64,000 nt of DNA, from the NCBI RefSeq assembly GCF_050003625.1, contig NC_134399.1:223876975-223940974 (forward strand), read 5' to 3'. Every line of letters starts with the position of its first letter. Positions within the stretch are counted from its first letter, which is position 1. Of this stretch, positions 11,108 to 22,234 are shown piece by piece. A program made the position numbers and the translations under genes. The notes beneath the pieces were generated by a model. That model did not search any database and was not told where the DNA came from. It was given only the letters and a program-made list of their open reading frames with translations. This DNA is from Haematobia irritans (Eukaryota > Arthropoda > Insecta > Diptera > Muscidae).

Positions 11108-12232
11108 CAAGTATATACAGCACTAAGTTCGGCCGGGCCGAATCTTAAATACCCACCACCATGAACCAAATATTAGGGTTTCCTTTGAAATTTCAGGAGG
11201 GCTTCAGGACTTTAGGACACTTCCCGAAGATAAATTTAAAGATTTCACCTATGAGGACTATATCAGATTCTGGATTTATAAGAACCATTTTTGTTTGAGT
11301 TTTAGAGGAATCATTAACATCTCTTGTAAGTGTGCAAGAAAATTATAAAAAAAATACAAAATTGATTTGAAATTTTAAATCTGTAGAAGTAAAATCTGGT
11401 AATTTTACATTGAGTTTCACGCAATTTTCATGATCAGTGCGCCTTCTACACCCTCAAGAAGTGAAGTCGGTCTATATGGAGGCATTACCAAATGGACCGA
11501 TAAAAACTTAATCCGATACACGTTTTTGTGAGCCTAAAATACCCGAATATTTAAAATTTCAGGCAAATCAGATAAAAACTACGGTTTCTGGAAACCCATG
11601 AAGTTAAATCGGGAGATCGTTCTTATGGGGGCTATAGTAAAATATGGATCGATACTCACCGTTTTCGGCACACCTCTTTATGACCCGAAAATACCTCTAG
11701 ATTTCCAATTTCAGTCAAATAGGATAAAAACTTCGGATTCTAGAAGCCAAAGAAGTAAAATCGGGAAATCGGTCTATATGGGGGCTATACCCAAATATGG
11801 ACCGATACTCACCATTTTCGGCACACCTCTTTATGGTCCTAAAATACCTTTAGATTTCCAATTTCAGACAAATTGGATAAAAACTACGATTTCTATAAGC
11901 CCAAGACCCCAAATCGGGAGGTCGGTTTATACGGGGACTATATCAAAACCTGGACCGATATAGCCCATCTTCGAACTTGATCTGCCTGCAGAAAAAAGAC
12001 GAGTTTGTGCAAAATTTCAGCACGATTGCTTCATTATTGAAGACTGTAGCGTGATTACAACAGACAGACAGACAGACAGACGGACAGACGGACATCGTTA
12101 TATCGTCTTAGAATTTCTCCCTGATCAAGAATATATATACTTTATATAGTCGGAAATCGATATTTCGATGTGTTACAAACGGAATGACAAACTTATTATA
12201 CCCCCGTCACCATTCTATGGTGGTGGGTATAA
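11108..12232 (+). repeat. Family A DINE-type element, copy 2, full length, tandem to copy 1
   Basis: It begins directly at the end of copy 1 (GGGTATAACAAGTATATACA) and has the same head, fewer monomers, a shorter CAGACAGACGGA tract and the same terminal palindrome. The 121-residue ORF at 11598-11963 is made of the 51-codon monomer and is not a gene by itself. The head-to-tail join suggests insertion at the end of a resident copy or rolling-circle read-through. Confidence 0.9.
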
Positions 12233-12398
12233 AAAAGTTAAATTGGCTTTAGTGAAATAGAGAGTTCACTTTTTTTTTTGAGTGTACGTCTTTAAGTTGT
12301 ATATTAAATATTTAGTTGTAATAATTAAGCTCTAATATTATATTTTTTATGTTTTTTTATTAAATATTAATTAATTAAATTTCTATTCTTGACATTTT
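12233..12398. repeat. Fragment of the CACTGAAAAAA-type MITE and AT-rich spacer
   Basis: TTAAATTGGCTTTAGTGAAA then TAGAGAGTTCAC and TTTTTGAGTGTA (12238-12285) matches the ends at 4453-4495, 31224-31270 and 38012-38065. The remainder is AT-rich. Confidence 0.5.
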
Positions 12399-13944
12399 TA
12401 TACCCACCACTATAGAATGGTGACGGGGGTATAATAAGTTTGTCATTCCGTTTGTAACACATTGAAATGTCGATTTCCGACTATATAAAGTATATATATT
12501 CTTGATCAGGGAGAAATTCTAAGACGATATAACGATGTCCGTCTGTCCGTCTGTCTGTTGTAATCACGCTAAAGTCTTCAATAATGAAGCAATCGTGCTG
12601 AAATTTTGCACAAACTCGTCTTTTTTCTGCAGGCAGGTCAAGTTCGAAGATGGACTATATCGGTCCAGGTTTTGATATAGTCCCCATATAAACCGACCTC
12701 CCGATTTGGGGTCTTGGGCTTATAGAAATCGTAGTTCTTATCCAATTTGCCTGAAATTTTAAATCTAGAGGTATTTTATGACCATAAGGAGGTGTGCCAA
12801 AAATGGTGAGTATCGGTTCATGTTTTGGTATAGCCCCCATATAGACCGATCTCCCGATTTTACTTCTTGGGCTTATAGAAACCGCAGTTTTTATTCAATT
12901 TACCTGAAATTGGATATCGAGAGGTACTTTAGAACCGTTAAGAGGTGTGCCAAAAATGGTGAGCATCGGTCCATGTTTTGGTATGGTCCCCATATAAACC
13001 GACCTCGCGATTTGGGGTCTTGGCCTTATAGAAACCGTAGTTTTTATCCAATTTGCCTGAAATTGAAAATCTAGAGGTACTTGAGGACCATCAACAGGTG
13101 TGCCGAAAATGGACGGTATCGTTCCATGTTTTGGTATAGCCCCCATATAGACCGATATCCCGATTTTACATCTTGGGTTTATAGAATCCGTAGTTTATAT
13201 ACAATTTGCCTGAAATTGGAAATTTATAGGTATTTTAGTACCATAAAGAGGTTTGCCATAAATGGTGAGTATCGGTCCATGTTTTGATATAGCCCCAATA
13301 TAGACCGATATCCCGATTTTACTTCTTGGGCTTCTAGAATCCGGAGTTTTTATCCTATTTGCCTGAATTTGGAAATCTAAAGGTATTTTCGGGCCATAAA
13401 GAGGTGTGCCGAAAACGGTGAATATCGGTCCATATTTTAGTATAGCCCCCATAAGAACGATCTCCCGATTTAACTCCTTGGGTTTCTAGAAACCGTAGTT
13501 TTTATCCGATTTGCTTGAAATTGTATATATTCTGATATTTTAGGCTCACAAAAACGTGTATCGGATTAAGTTTTTATCGGTCCTTTTGGTATAGACCATA
13601 TAGACCGACTTCATTTCTTGAGGGTATAGAAGGCGCACTGATCATGAAAATTGCTTGAAACTCAATGTAAAATTTCAAGATTTTACTTCTCGGGTGAAAA
13701 TCTACAGATTTAAGATTTCAAATCAAGACGTTATTTTATAATTTTCTTGCACACTTACAAGAGATGTTAATGATTCCTCTAAAACTCAAACAAAAATGGT
13801 TCTTATAAATCCAGAATCTGATATAGTCCTCATAGGTGAAACCTTTAAATTTATCTTCGGGAAGTGTCCTCAAGTCTTCAAGCCCTCCTGAAATTTCAAA
13901 GGAAACCCTAATATTTGGTTCATGGTGGTGGGTATTTAAGATTC
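12399..13944 (-). repeat. Family A DINE-type element, copy 3, inverted
   Basis: The minus-strand copy has its terminal palindrome at 12399 (TATACCCACCACTATAGAATG), a GTCCGTCTGTCC tract near 12537 and several 153-bp monomers between about 12690 and 13470. Its head region extends to about 13944, where the first bases of the head are lost. Together with copies 1 and 2 it makes a 4-kb cluster in the arrangement forward, forward, reverse. ORFs on both strands here are monomer artefacts. Confidence 0.9.
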
Positions 13945-13949
13945 GATAT

Positions 13950-14156
13950 ATATAAGATTAATATATACCACGTATGGACTATGTGGTATATATTACGGTA
14001 TTAGGAAGTTTTAAGATACCTTGCCATCGGCAAGTGTTACCGCAACCCAAGTAATTCGATTGTGGATGACAGTCTTCAGTAGAAGTTTCTACGCAATCCA
14101 TGGTGGAGGGTACATAAGCTTCGGCCTGGCTGAACTTACGGCCGTATATACTTGTT
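13950..14156 (-). repeat. Family B head fragment
   Basis: On the minus strand this reads ACAAGTATATACGGCCGTAA then GTTCAGCCAGGCCGAAGC, the family B head. It is followed by CCATGGATTGCGTAGAAACT and the CGAATTACTTGGGTTGCGGT block. The same blocks occur at 59766-60100. Only the first ~200 bp of the element is present, and it abuts the truncated head of a family A copy. Confidence 0.8.
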
Positions 14157-15687
14157 TTTATTCTAATTTTTATTTTGTTATTTTTAGTCAAATTTTTATA
14201 TATTTAAAGGTACTTTTATAGTTTTTTTATAACCATTTTATATTGGCGTAAAGGCGTGGTTACTTTTACAATAAATATAAATGATAAATGATACGAATAA
14301 AATAAATAAATAAATAAATTTAAAAGTAGAGTCTCAGCAGGATTCGAACCCGGACCTCAAGATATGATTTTAATTACTGGTATTAATAAAAGGAATAACT
14401 TTTGGTCTACACAGGTAAGATATTATTTTTAAATCCCAGGTGATACTACAAGTAGTAAGTTTTGATTACTGGAAGAATCACTAGTGCATACCCAGTTTTT
14501 GTTGGCATTTTGTATAATCCATTGTTCCAAAGATATGGAGTCTCTGCTTAGCCTATAAATGTTGCTCCATTGCCTTCGTCTTTCTATTAGCATATGAGAG
14601 AGTTTACCATATATTATCAGATTGTTTTCAATTTGCTATCCATGTTGCTATTATGTGTATGCACATCTTAATTACTTAAAAGGACACAATTGTGTTAAAT
14701 CATCAAAGTTTTTCTATTTGTTGTTAGGTCATAAAAAAATACTTAAGAAATTACTTTAACAATAGCACAAAAAAAAAAATGAATCAAACATTAAAGAATC
14801 CTTTAAAAAAAGTTGTGCTGGGATAAAATTATGTTTATTCTTGCAACTTGTCAATGGTGGTGGTGGTGGCGGTGGTAGGCGTTCAAATGTAAACACGTAC
14901 AACTTCTACAGTATCTAAGTGTACATGTGTACGTGTGTGTGTGTGTCATTGAGTGTTTGTTGTTGGAATTCTTGTAACTGTATCAAAAAGTTAGTAATCA
15001 AGTTGAGTCTATTACGATGTGTTTAGTACATAAAAATTCCAACTCACATTTTGTTGACATATGTCTATTGTTTTGTCTTGAGTTGTATGCATGCATGCGT
15101 GCGTGTGTGTGTTTGTGTGTGCGTGTTATGCTCTTTTATGTTGTGTTGTGTTACTTTACATTATGTGTTATGTTATTTTTATGTGCATTCCCATATTCCC
15201 TCTGTCTTACCTTATCCTCTGCTCTTCATTTCAGTCTGAAGTGAACTCGAACTTTAATGTAGGTTCCACAATATTGTGTTTATTAACGCAATTTCTGCCT
15301 AGAACTTTCATCTTTTACCTCTTATATTTTATGCGTAAGTATAGATGTGGCTCAAGCTGAATGCATATTTATTAGGGTGAAACGATGACATACGAAATGG
15401 CTTTGCGAATGGTACACTTTTGGAATCGAAAATGAAAAAGAATTACAAAACGATCGTCGACATGAGTTGAATTCCGACATCGCATGCAAGAAATTTCCAT
15501 GAAGACATTGTCTCTTAATGGAATGCATAAAAATCTGGCTTATGTATTTATATTTAGATTAATTTTATTGTGGATGCGAAATACATTTCTCAAATCCTTT
15601 AAATTTGTTGAGTGCTTTATACACACAGAGAACAATTTGGTTGGAAATCGGTTCTGATAATGAAAATTCTACATTTAGAATTATATA
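14157..15687. other. Stretch without a recognisable gene
   Basis: The sequence is AT-rich with simple repeats: AAATAAATAAAT near 14300, TGG repeats near 14855, and GT repeats near 14930 and 15100. ORFs at 15017-15360 overlap in three frames and consist of low-complexity Cys/Val/Leu readings of GTGT repeats. An isolated B-box-like GGTTCGAATCC lies at about 14341-14351 (minus strand). A pyrimidine tract ending TTTCAG at about 15234 resembles a 3' splice site, but no exon is evident. Confidence 0.5.
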
Positions 15688-16619
15688 AAGGGTGATTTGT
15701 TAAGAGCTTGATAACTTTAAAAAAAAAAAACGCATAAAATTTGCAAAATCTCATCGGTTCTTTATTTGAAACGTTAGATTGGTCCATGACATTTACTTTT
15801 TGAAGATAATTTCATTTAAATGTTGACCGCGGCTGCGTCTTAGATGGTCCATTCGGAAAGTCCAATTTTGGGCAACTTTTTCGAGCATTTCGGCCGGAAT
15901 AGCCCGAATTTCTTCGGAAATGTTGTCTTCCAAAGCTGGAATAGTTGCTGGCTTATTTCTGTAGACTTTAGACTTGACGTAGCCCCACAAAAAATAGTCT
16001 AAAGGCGTCAAATCGCATGATCTTGGTGGCCAATTTACCGGTCCATTTCTTGAGATGAATTGTTCTCCGAAGTTTTCCCTCAAAATGGCCATAGAATCGC
16101 GAGCTGTGTGGCATGTAGCGCCATCTTGTTGAAACCACATGTCAACCAAGTTCAGTTCTTCCATTTTTGGCAACAAAAAGTTTGTTAGCATCGAACGATA
16201 GCGATCGCCATTCACCGTAACGTTGCGTCCAACAGCATCTTTGAAAAAATACGGTCCAATGATTCCACCAGCGTACAAACCACACCAAACAGTGCATTTT
16301 TCGGGATGCATGGGCAGTTCTTGAACGGCTTCTGGTTGCTCTTCACTCCAAATGCGGCAATTTTGCTTATTTACGTAGCCATTCAACCAGAAATGAGCCT
16401 CATCGCTGAACAAAATTTGTCGATAAAAAAGCGGATTTTCTGCCAACTTTTCTAGGGCCCATTCACTGAAAATTCGACGTTGTGGCTCGTTAGTAAGTCT
16501 ATTCATGATGAAATGTCAAAGCATACTGAGCATCTTTCTCGTTGACACCATGTCTGAAATCCCACGTGATCTGTCAAATACTAATGCATGAAAATCCTAA
16601 CCTCAAAAGAATCACCCTT
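15688..16619 (-). mobile_element. DD41D Tc1/mariner element, copy 1, internally deleted
   Basis: This 932-bp element is flanked by TA at 15686-15687 and 16620-16621. Its tips are AAGGGTGATT at both ends. Inside the shared tip the two ends differ (TTGTTAAGAGCTTGATAAC against TCTTTTGAGGTTAGG). The transposase lies on the minus strand. Copies at 38237 and 47374 are almost identical apart from the deletion point. Confidence 0.92.
15793..16506 (-). CDS. DD41D transposase, in-frame deletion of the DNA-binding domain, 237 aa
   Basis: This open frame starts M-N-R-L-T-N-E-P-Q-R-R. The first seven residues belong to the true N-terminus. They are fused in frame to the region just before the catalytic core, so about 100 residues of HTH domain are missing. 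Family members are usually around 340 residues. The catalytic part is complete: first Asp in ILFSDEAHFWLNG, second Asp in MWFQQDGATCHTAR, and third Asp in RSCDLTPLDYFLWGYVK. I count 41 residues from the second Asp to the third, which places it in the DD41D group (rosa/Visitor-like). Without the HTH it should not bind its ends specifically. Whether it is expressed is unknown. Confidence 0.85.
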   Translation of the reverse strand: MNRLTNEPQRRIFSEWALEKLAENPLFYRQILFSDEAHFWLNGYVNKQNCRIWSEEQPEAVQELPMHPEKCTVWCGLYAGGIIGPYFFKDAVGRNVTVNGDRYRSMLTNFLLPKMEELNLVDMWFQQDGATCHTARDSMAILRENFGEQFISRNGPVNWPPRSCDLTPLDYFLWGYVKSKVYRNKPATIPALEDNISEEIRAIPAEMLEKVAQNWTFRMDHLRRSRGQHLNEIIFKK

Positions 16620-16621
16620 TA

Positions 16622-17944
16622 TTAGGTGTGTCAACCTATTTTCTTTAATGCAATCATCTTTTCATGCTTACTATCATTTGGCAATCATTTCAATAGAATT
16701 TCGTTTGTGATACAAGACAAATGGTTGAAGCAACAAAATCTATATATTTTGAAGCATTTGTTTCGAATTCTGTTGGCACAACCAACTTTAAATAAATTTC
16801 GTAACTGCCATTTAGCAATTAGAACTGACATACAGTATTCACAACCGAATTCTATTTGAAATATTTTTAAATGTCACTTCAATTTTTGTTAATTACTTGG
16901 TTCTCAAAGAAGATATTTTTTTGTTTGTTTTTCAATTAAACGTAACTAATGACGATTTTTAAAGCGCTACAAAGTGGCATCCACAATGTTGTTCAAAGCA
17001 TTATTTTGAGGACGTAAGTAAAAGATACGTAACGATATAGGAGTGGATCATTTATGTTGGGTATATTATAGGGCATAAAAATCATACGTATCCCAATCGG
17101 ATTTAATGACATATCTCCAGGATGCTTTGTGTACTTGGAACCTCACAGAGATGTCATTGTGAATAAATTGGTAGGTTCTGAACTGTTTATATAAACATGA
17201 GTGCACCAAAATCTAACTAATCTTATTTGATTTATTTTTAAACAATAATCCAATATGTCAACGTTGTACAACAGACCCAAGTGGATACAAAGGACCATGG
17301 GCCAGATTATTTTTCATAATGCCTAACACACTATCGGGACGCACTCAGCAATAAGAAGAAGTTCATCACTTGTGGTTTCAAAATTGGCTTGCTTGTCCAA
17401 ACGTGTCTGTAGGCACAGACCAAAATAACTTATAGCGACCAAAAATAACTTATATGCAAAAACTAGTAATACGGATCCATTTTTATGCATTTTAATATTT
17501 AAAAAAGTCGACTTTCAACTGAAGGTCATAATGGTATGTGTATTAAATTTTGTTTGCCCAACCGCCAAAACATTTTAAGGACATTAATTGTTATCATACA
17601 TTGTATTTAGCTATACATCTTTAATACAAATATTTAAACGTATTTAAACCAAATAAAAAAATAAAATTTAAATGAAATTAATTTGTAATTGGGGATGGGT
17701 GACACAACCAAATGAAGGGAACAACGAAAAATTCCATCGTCTGATACAACCAACTCCATATATAGTATTAGTTGGAGTTCCCATAATTCGATTGAGTCGA
17801 CCGAATTTGTCGGGTGACACAACTGCCAACTCATAGTTGGTGCAACTGCCAAAAGGAGGTTGGCAATAAATTCGGTTATCACAACCAATCTGCATTCTCT
17901 GTGTATAAAGGTTTATGTTCCCATTAACCAATATTTAAAACTGA
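16622..17944. other. Stretch without a recognisable gene
   Basis: AT-rich sequence with only short, unsupported ORFs. Around 17740-17905 there are nested short inverted repeats (CCAACTCC...AGTTGG and GCCAACTCATAGTTGG). The stretch ends ACACAGAGAATGCAGATTGG on the minus strand, resembling ACACAGAGAACAATTTGG at about 15632, so a degraded MITE is possible. Confidence 0.4.
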
Positions 17945-18180
17945 CCCGATTTGGACAATATTTTGTCAGACTTCTACAAAATCTTAGGCACAGCTAATGC
18001 CTTGGGCACAGTTTGGCGCAGGGTATAAATATGAGAAATTTTTATAATATTAATAATATTTAGGCAATTTTTCAAAAATGCATTTATGATTCATCAGTCG
18101 ATAAATATGAATTAGAGGTATAGGAAAATTTGAGTTTTACAAGTTTTCGTCTTAGCAGTGAGTATGAGTGAGCATCAGTA
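17945..18180 (+). repeat. Family C fragment, degenerate
   Basis: It contains GGCGCAGGGTATAAATATGA, then a diverged copy of the block 'TTATGATTTATCGCTCGATA' and 'CTTTTCGACTAAGCAGTGGC' seen in family C at 26330-26415 and 54230-54310. No monomer array is retained. Confidence 0.6.
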
Positions 18181-18545
18181 AGAAATAAAATTTTGAGAAA
18201 ATTTGCTATAGAAATAAAATTTTGAGAAAATTTGCTGTAGAAATAAAATTTTTACCAAAATATTGAAAGGAATAAAATTTTGATAAAATGTTTTTCTATA
18301 GAAACAAAATTTTGTCAAAACTTTCAATAGAAATAAATTTTTGAAAAAATTATCAATAGAAAAAAAATTGAAAATATACTACAGGAATAAAATTTTGACC
18401 AAATTTTTGTATAGAAATAAAATTTTGACATTTTCTATTGAAATACAATTTTCACAAATTTTTATAGAAATAAAATTTTGATAACATTTTCTAAAGAAAT
18501 TTTCTATAGAAATAAATTTTGAAAAAAAATTTCTACAAATATTCG
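18180..18545. repeat. TTTCTATAG minisatellite array
   Basis: About a dozen degenerate units of GAAATAAAATTTTGA...TTTCTATA, reverse complement of the array at 2880-3870. Unit length varies from about 24 to 32 bp. Confidence 0.8.
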
Positions 18546-18719
18546 ACGTATGTATATGGTCTTAAAATAAAATTAAAAAAATAAAATCGATTATTCAAAA
18601 TATTGCAAATAAATTGTTATGGTGGTGGGCATTAAAATGAATCGATTCAGACCATCTGCTAGTCTAGCATTCTACGAAACATAAAATGATTTCCGTGATT
18701 GGAAGTTGCTTTTGATTTA

Positions 18720-19566
18720 AAGGGTGATACGGTCAAAATTTGGTCAATATAAACTTGACGTATTTCTTTCAATTTTGCATTTAAAAACCTGAACTCCCCC
18801 CATTTTGAAGGTGTGTGTGTGTAGAATGTTGCTCCTATTTTGATTTTGGAATTCACTCTTCAGTTGTCGAAATGCCGTCCAAGCAAGAAGAGCAGCGTAT
18901 CAAAATTTTGCTCGCGCATCACGAAAATCCGAGCTACTCGCACGCAAAGCTGGCAAAATCGCTAAGAGTTGCCAAATCAACCGTTACAAATGTAATTAAA
19001 GTGTTTGGGGAACGTTTGTCGACAGCCAGGAAGTCTGGATCGGGGGGAAACCGAAATCCGGAAGCCGCTGAGACGACAAAGAGAGTTGCCGGTAGTTTCA
19101 AGCGAAACCCTAACCTCTCTCTCCGAGATGCCGCAAATAAGTTGGGTGTATCGTCTACAACCGTGCATCGAGCCAAAAAACGAGCCGGACTATCGTTTTG
19201 GCCGGATTTGGCATCTTGCCATTACGGTAAAAATGCCATGGAGTGGTACGCCGCCAACAACGTGCAGGTGGTTCCCAAGGACAAGAACCCTCCCAACACG
19301 CCAGAGCTCCGCCCAATTGAGAAATACTGGGCTATTGTCAAGCGGAACCTGAAGAAGACCAAAAAAACTGCTAAGGACGAGCAGCTGTTCAAGGCAAGCT
19401 GGCTTTCTGCGGCGAAGAAGGTGGACAAGGTGGCTGTACAAAATCTGATGGCAGTTGTCAAGCGTGAGCCCCGGCAATTCGGATTTGGAAAAGTGAAAGC
19501 CTAACTAAATATTTTTCCTGAATTTTATACTAATTGAACTTGAAAAAGAAATTTAATTTGATTTTG
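18720..19566 (+). mobile_element. DD37E element, copy B, 3' truncated and internally deleted
   Basis: The left end is AGGGTGATACGGTCAAAATT at 18720, preceded by TA. The right end is lost. Similarity to copy A stops after AAATTTAATTTGATTTT at about 19566, before the inverted repeat. An internal in-frame deletion removes about 170 codons (see the CDS). Confidence 0.88.
18872..19504 (+). CDS. DD37E transposase derivative, 210 aa, lacks the first catalytic Asp
   Basis: It starts MPSKQEEQRIKILLAHHENP and keeps the whole N-terminal HTH region through HRAKKRAGLS. It then jumps directly to FWPDLASCHYGKNAMEWYAA. The deletion removes the middle, including the MDDETYVKADY block with the first Asp. The second Asp (WPD), the catalytic Glu (RPIEKYW) and the C-terminus remain. 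The frame is open throughout and could be read from an in-frame ATG 19 codons upstream (18815). It cannot be catalytic. A DNA-binding protein that competes for element ends is conceivable but unproven. Confidence 0.82.
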   Translation: MPSKQEEQRIKILLAHHENPSYSHAKLAKSLRVAKSTVTNVIKVFGERLSTARKSGSGGNRNPEAAETTKRVAGSFKRNPNLSLRDAANKLGVSSTTVHRAKKRAGLSFWPDLASCHYGKNAMEWYAANNVQVVPKDKNPPNTPELRPIEKYWAIVKRNLKKTKKTAKDEQLFKASWLSAAKKVDKVAVQNLMAVVKREPRQFGFGKVKA

Positions 19567-20455
19567 GTCGATCGTACATTGGTCGAATGAATAACGCAAT
19601 GGAAACTAATTTGCGTAAAAACTTGTTTAGTTACAAAAATGTGAAGTGTTTTAAAAAATTTAGTTTAGCCGGAGTCGGGGTCGAGCAAAATTTTTACGAC
19701 TCCGACTCCAGCAAAATCTTCAGACTCCGATTGCACAGCCCGGGTATAAATTTCGACATTTAAGTTGGCGTTAACACGTTTTCAAAGAACTTTGATAGCA
19801 CATAAAGGACAAAAGCGGAAAAACGAATGAATTAACCCTCTAATGACCCATTTTTTTCTGCCAGCTGATAAAATAGTCCAGGGTTACGACACAAATACAA
19901 GAAAACGAAACAAGGAAACTCAATACGATAAAATCCAGTATATGCTGCAAGGTCTCTTGTAGGGTTTTGACTAAGTTTTGTTTTATATATTTTTGCTGTT
20001 TGTAGGTGTGTTTTTTACTAAAAGCTTCTCGTTTTATTGAAGACCGCGTAAAGGCAGGAATGGGCATAAAAGGTTTAAAATTGGCTTCCTAGAATCAAGT
20101 ACGAAAATTTTAAAGCAAAAGAGAGATTTATGTTCTAGAAATATCCTTACCTCAATTTTCCGCTTCTTTGGGTCGAAATCAATACCAAAATCATTGGTGT
20201 GAAGAAAAAATCTTTGGACCCTGCGTCAACGTGATAATTCTTTGAAATAAGGCAAATTTGACTTAATATAAAAAGAACTTCTTAATTTTTGAATTCGAGT
20301 AAACTTTCCTATGAGCACATATACTGACATCATATACCAAATTGCAAAAAAATCGGATGAGAAAGGGCTACTGAAATCAAATGTATGTATAGATTTATAT
20401 AAGGAATATATTTAATTATATTTATTATTGGGCAATCTTATACTGAACAAGTATA
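19567..20455. other. Stretch with a MITE fragment and no gene
   Basis: Around 20060-20240 the sequence (AATATCCTTACCTCAATTTT, then CCGCTTCTTTGGGTCGAAAT) is the reverse complement of part of the MITE at 6900-6990. The rest is AT-rich and unremarkable, including a repeated 'gactccgactcc' run near 19670-19735. Confidence 0.45.
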
Positions 20456-22021
20456 TACAGCAGTAAGTTCGGCCGGGCCGAATCTTAAATACCCACCACC
20501 ATGAACCAAATATTAGAGTTTCCTTTGAAATTTCAGGAGGGCTTGAGGACACTTCCGGAAGATAAATTTAAAGATTTCACCTATGAGGACTATATTAGAT
20601 TCTGGATTTATAAGAACCATTTTTGTTTTAGTTTTAGAGGAATTATTAACATCTCTTGTAAGTGTGCAAGAAAATTATAAAATAACGTCTTGATTTGAAA
20701 TCTTGAATCTGTAGATTTTCACCCGAGAAGTAAAATTTGGAAATTTTACATTGAGTTTCAAGCAATTTTCATGATCAGTTGGCCTTCTACACCCTCAAGA
20801 AGTGAAGTTGGTCTATATGGAGGCATTACCAAATGGACCGATAAAAACTTAATCCGATACACGCTTTTGTGAGCCTCAAATACCAGAATATTTAGAATTT
20901 CAGGCAAATCAGAAAAAAGTACGGTTTCTAGAAACCCAAGGATTTAAATCTGGAAATCGTTCTTATGGGGGCTATACTAAAATATGGACCGATACTCACC
21001 GTTTTCGGCACACCTCTTTATGGCCCGAAAATACCTCTAGATTTCCAATTTCAGGCAAATTGGATAAAAACTTTGGATTCTAGAAGCCCAAGAAATAAAA
21101 TCGGGAAATCGGTCTATATGGGGGCTATACCAAAATATGGACCGATACTCATCATTTTAGGCACACCTATTTATGTTCCTAAAATACATCTAGATTTCCA
21201 ATTTCAGGCAAATTGGATATAAACTACGGTTTCTATAAGCCCAAGACCCCAAATCGGGAGGTCGGTTTATATGGGGACCATACCAAAACATGGACCGATG
21301 CTCACCATTTTTGGCACACCTCTTTACGGTTCTAAAGTACCTTTTGATTTCCTAATTCAGATAAATTGGATAAAAACTGCGGTTTCTATAAGCCTAAGAA
21401 GTGAAATCGGGAGATCGGTCTATATGGGGGCTATAGAAAAACATGGACCGATACTCACCATTTTTGGCACACCTTTTTATTGTCATAAAATACCTCTAGA
21501 TTTCAAATTTCAGGCAAATTGGATGAAAACTGCGGTTTCTATAAGCCAAAGAAGTAAAATCGGGAGATCGGTCTATATGGGGGCTATACCAAAACATGGA
21601 TCGATACTCACCATTTTTGACACACCTCTTTATGGTCATAAAATACCTCTAGATTTCAAATTTCAGGCAAGTTGGATAAAAACTGCAGTTTCTATAAGCC
21701 CAAAAAGTAAAATCGGGAGATCGGTCTATATGGGGGCTATACCAAAATATGGATCGATACTCACAATTTTTGGCACACGTGTTTGTTGTCCTACAATACC
21801 TCTAGAATTCCAATTTCAGGCAAATTGGATAAAAACTACGATTTCTATAAGCCCAAGACCCCAAATCGGGAGGTCGGTTTATATGGGGACTATATCAAAA
21901 CCTGGACCGATATAGCCCATCTTCGAACTTGACCTGCCTGCAGACAAAAGACGAGTTTGTGCAAAATTTCAACACGATTGCTTCATTATTGAAGACTGTA
22001 GCGTGATTACAACAGACAGAT

Positions 22022-22073
<52 letters not shown>

Positions 22074-22215
22074 GGACATCGTTATATCGTCTTAGAATTT
22101 CTCCCTGATCAAGAATATATATACTTTATATAGTCGGAAATCGATATTTCGATGTGTTACAAACGGAATGACAAACTTATTATACCCCCGTCACCATTCT
22201 ATGGTGGTGGGTATA
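20456..22215 (+). repeat. Family A DINE-type element, copy 4, longest array
   Basis: Head: ACAAGTATATACAGCAGTAA then GTTCGGCCGGGCCGAA. The monomer ATG falls at 20965, 21118, 21271, 21424, 21577, 21730 and 21883, every step exactly 153 bp. That gives six complete monomers without a single net indel. A CAGA tract occupies about 22012-22073. The terminal palindrome CCCCCGTCACC...GGTGGTGGGTAT closes the element. The 214-residue ORF (21271-21915) is four monomers plus part of a fifth. Confidence 0.93.
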
Positions 22216-22234
22216 AAAATATATTTACGTGATA

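Noticed and set aside
15017..15360. Three overlapping ORFs rich in Cys, Val and Leu
   Set aside because: They read the same GTGTGTG/TTATGT low-complexity sequence in different frames.
10341..21915. ORFs of 60-214 residues starting MGAI as candidate host genes
   Set aside because: They are tandem 51-codon monomers of an interspersed repeat, occur in several orientations and copies, and lack any other gene feature. The open frame itself is reported as a finding.
20965..22073. CRISPR-like regular repeat array
   Set aside because: The 153-bp units are contiguous with no spacers, the host is eukaryotic, and the elements are dispersed repeats.
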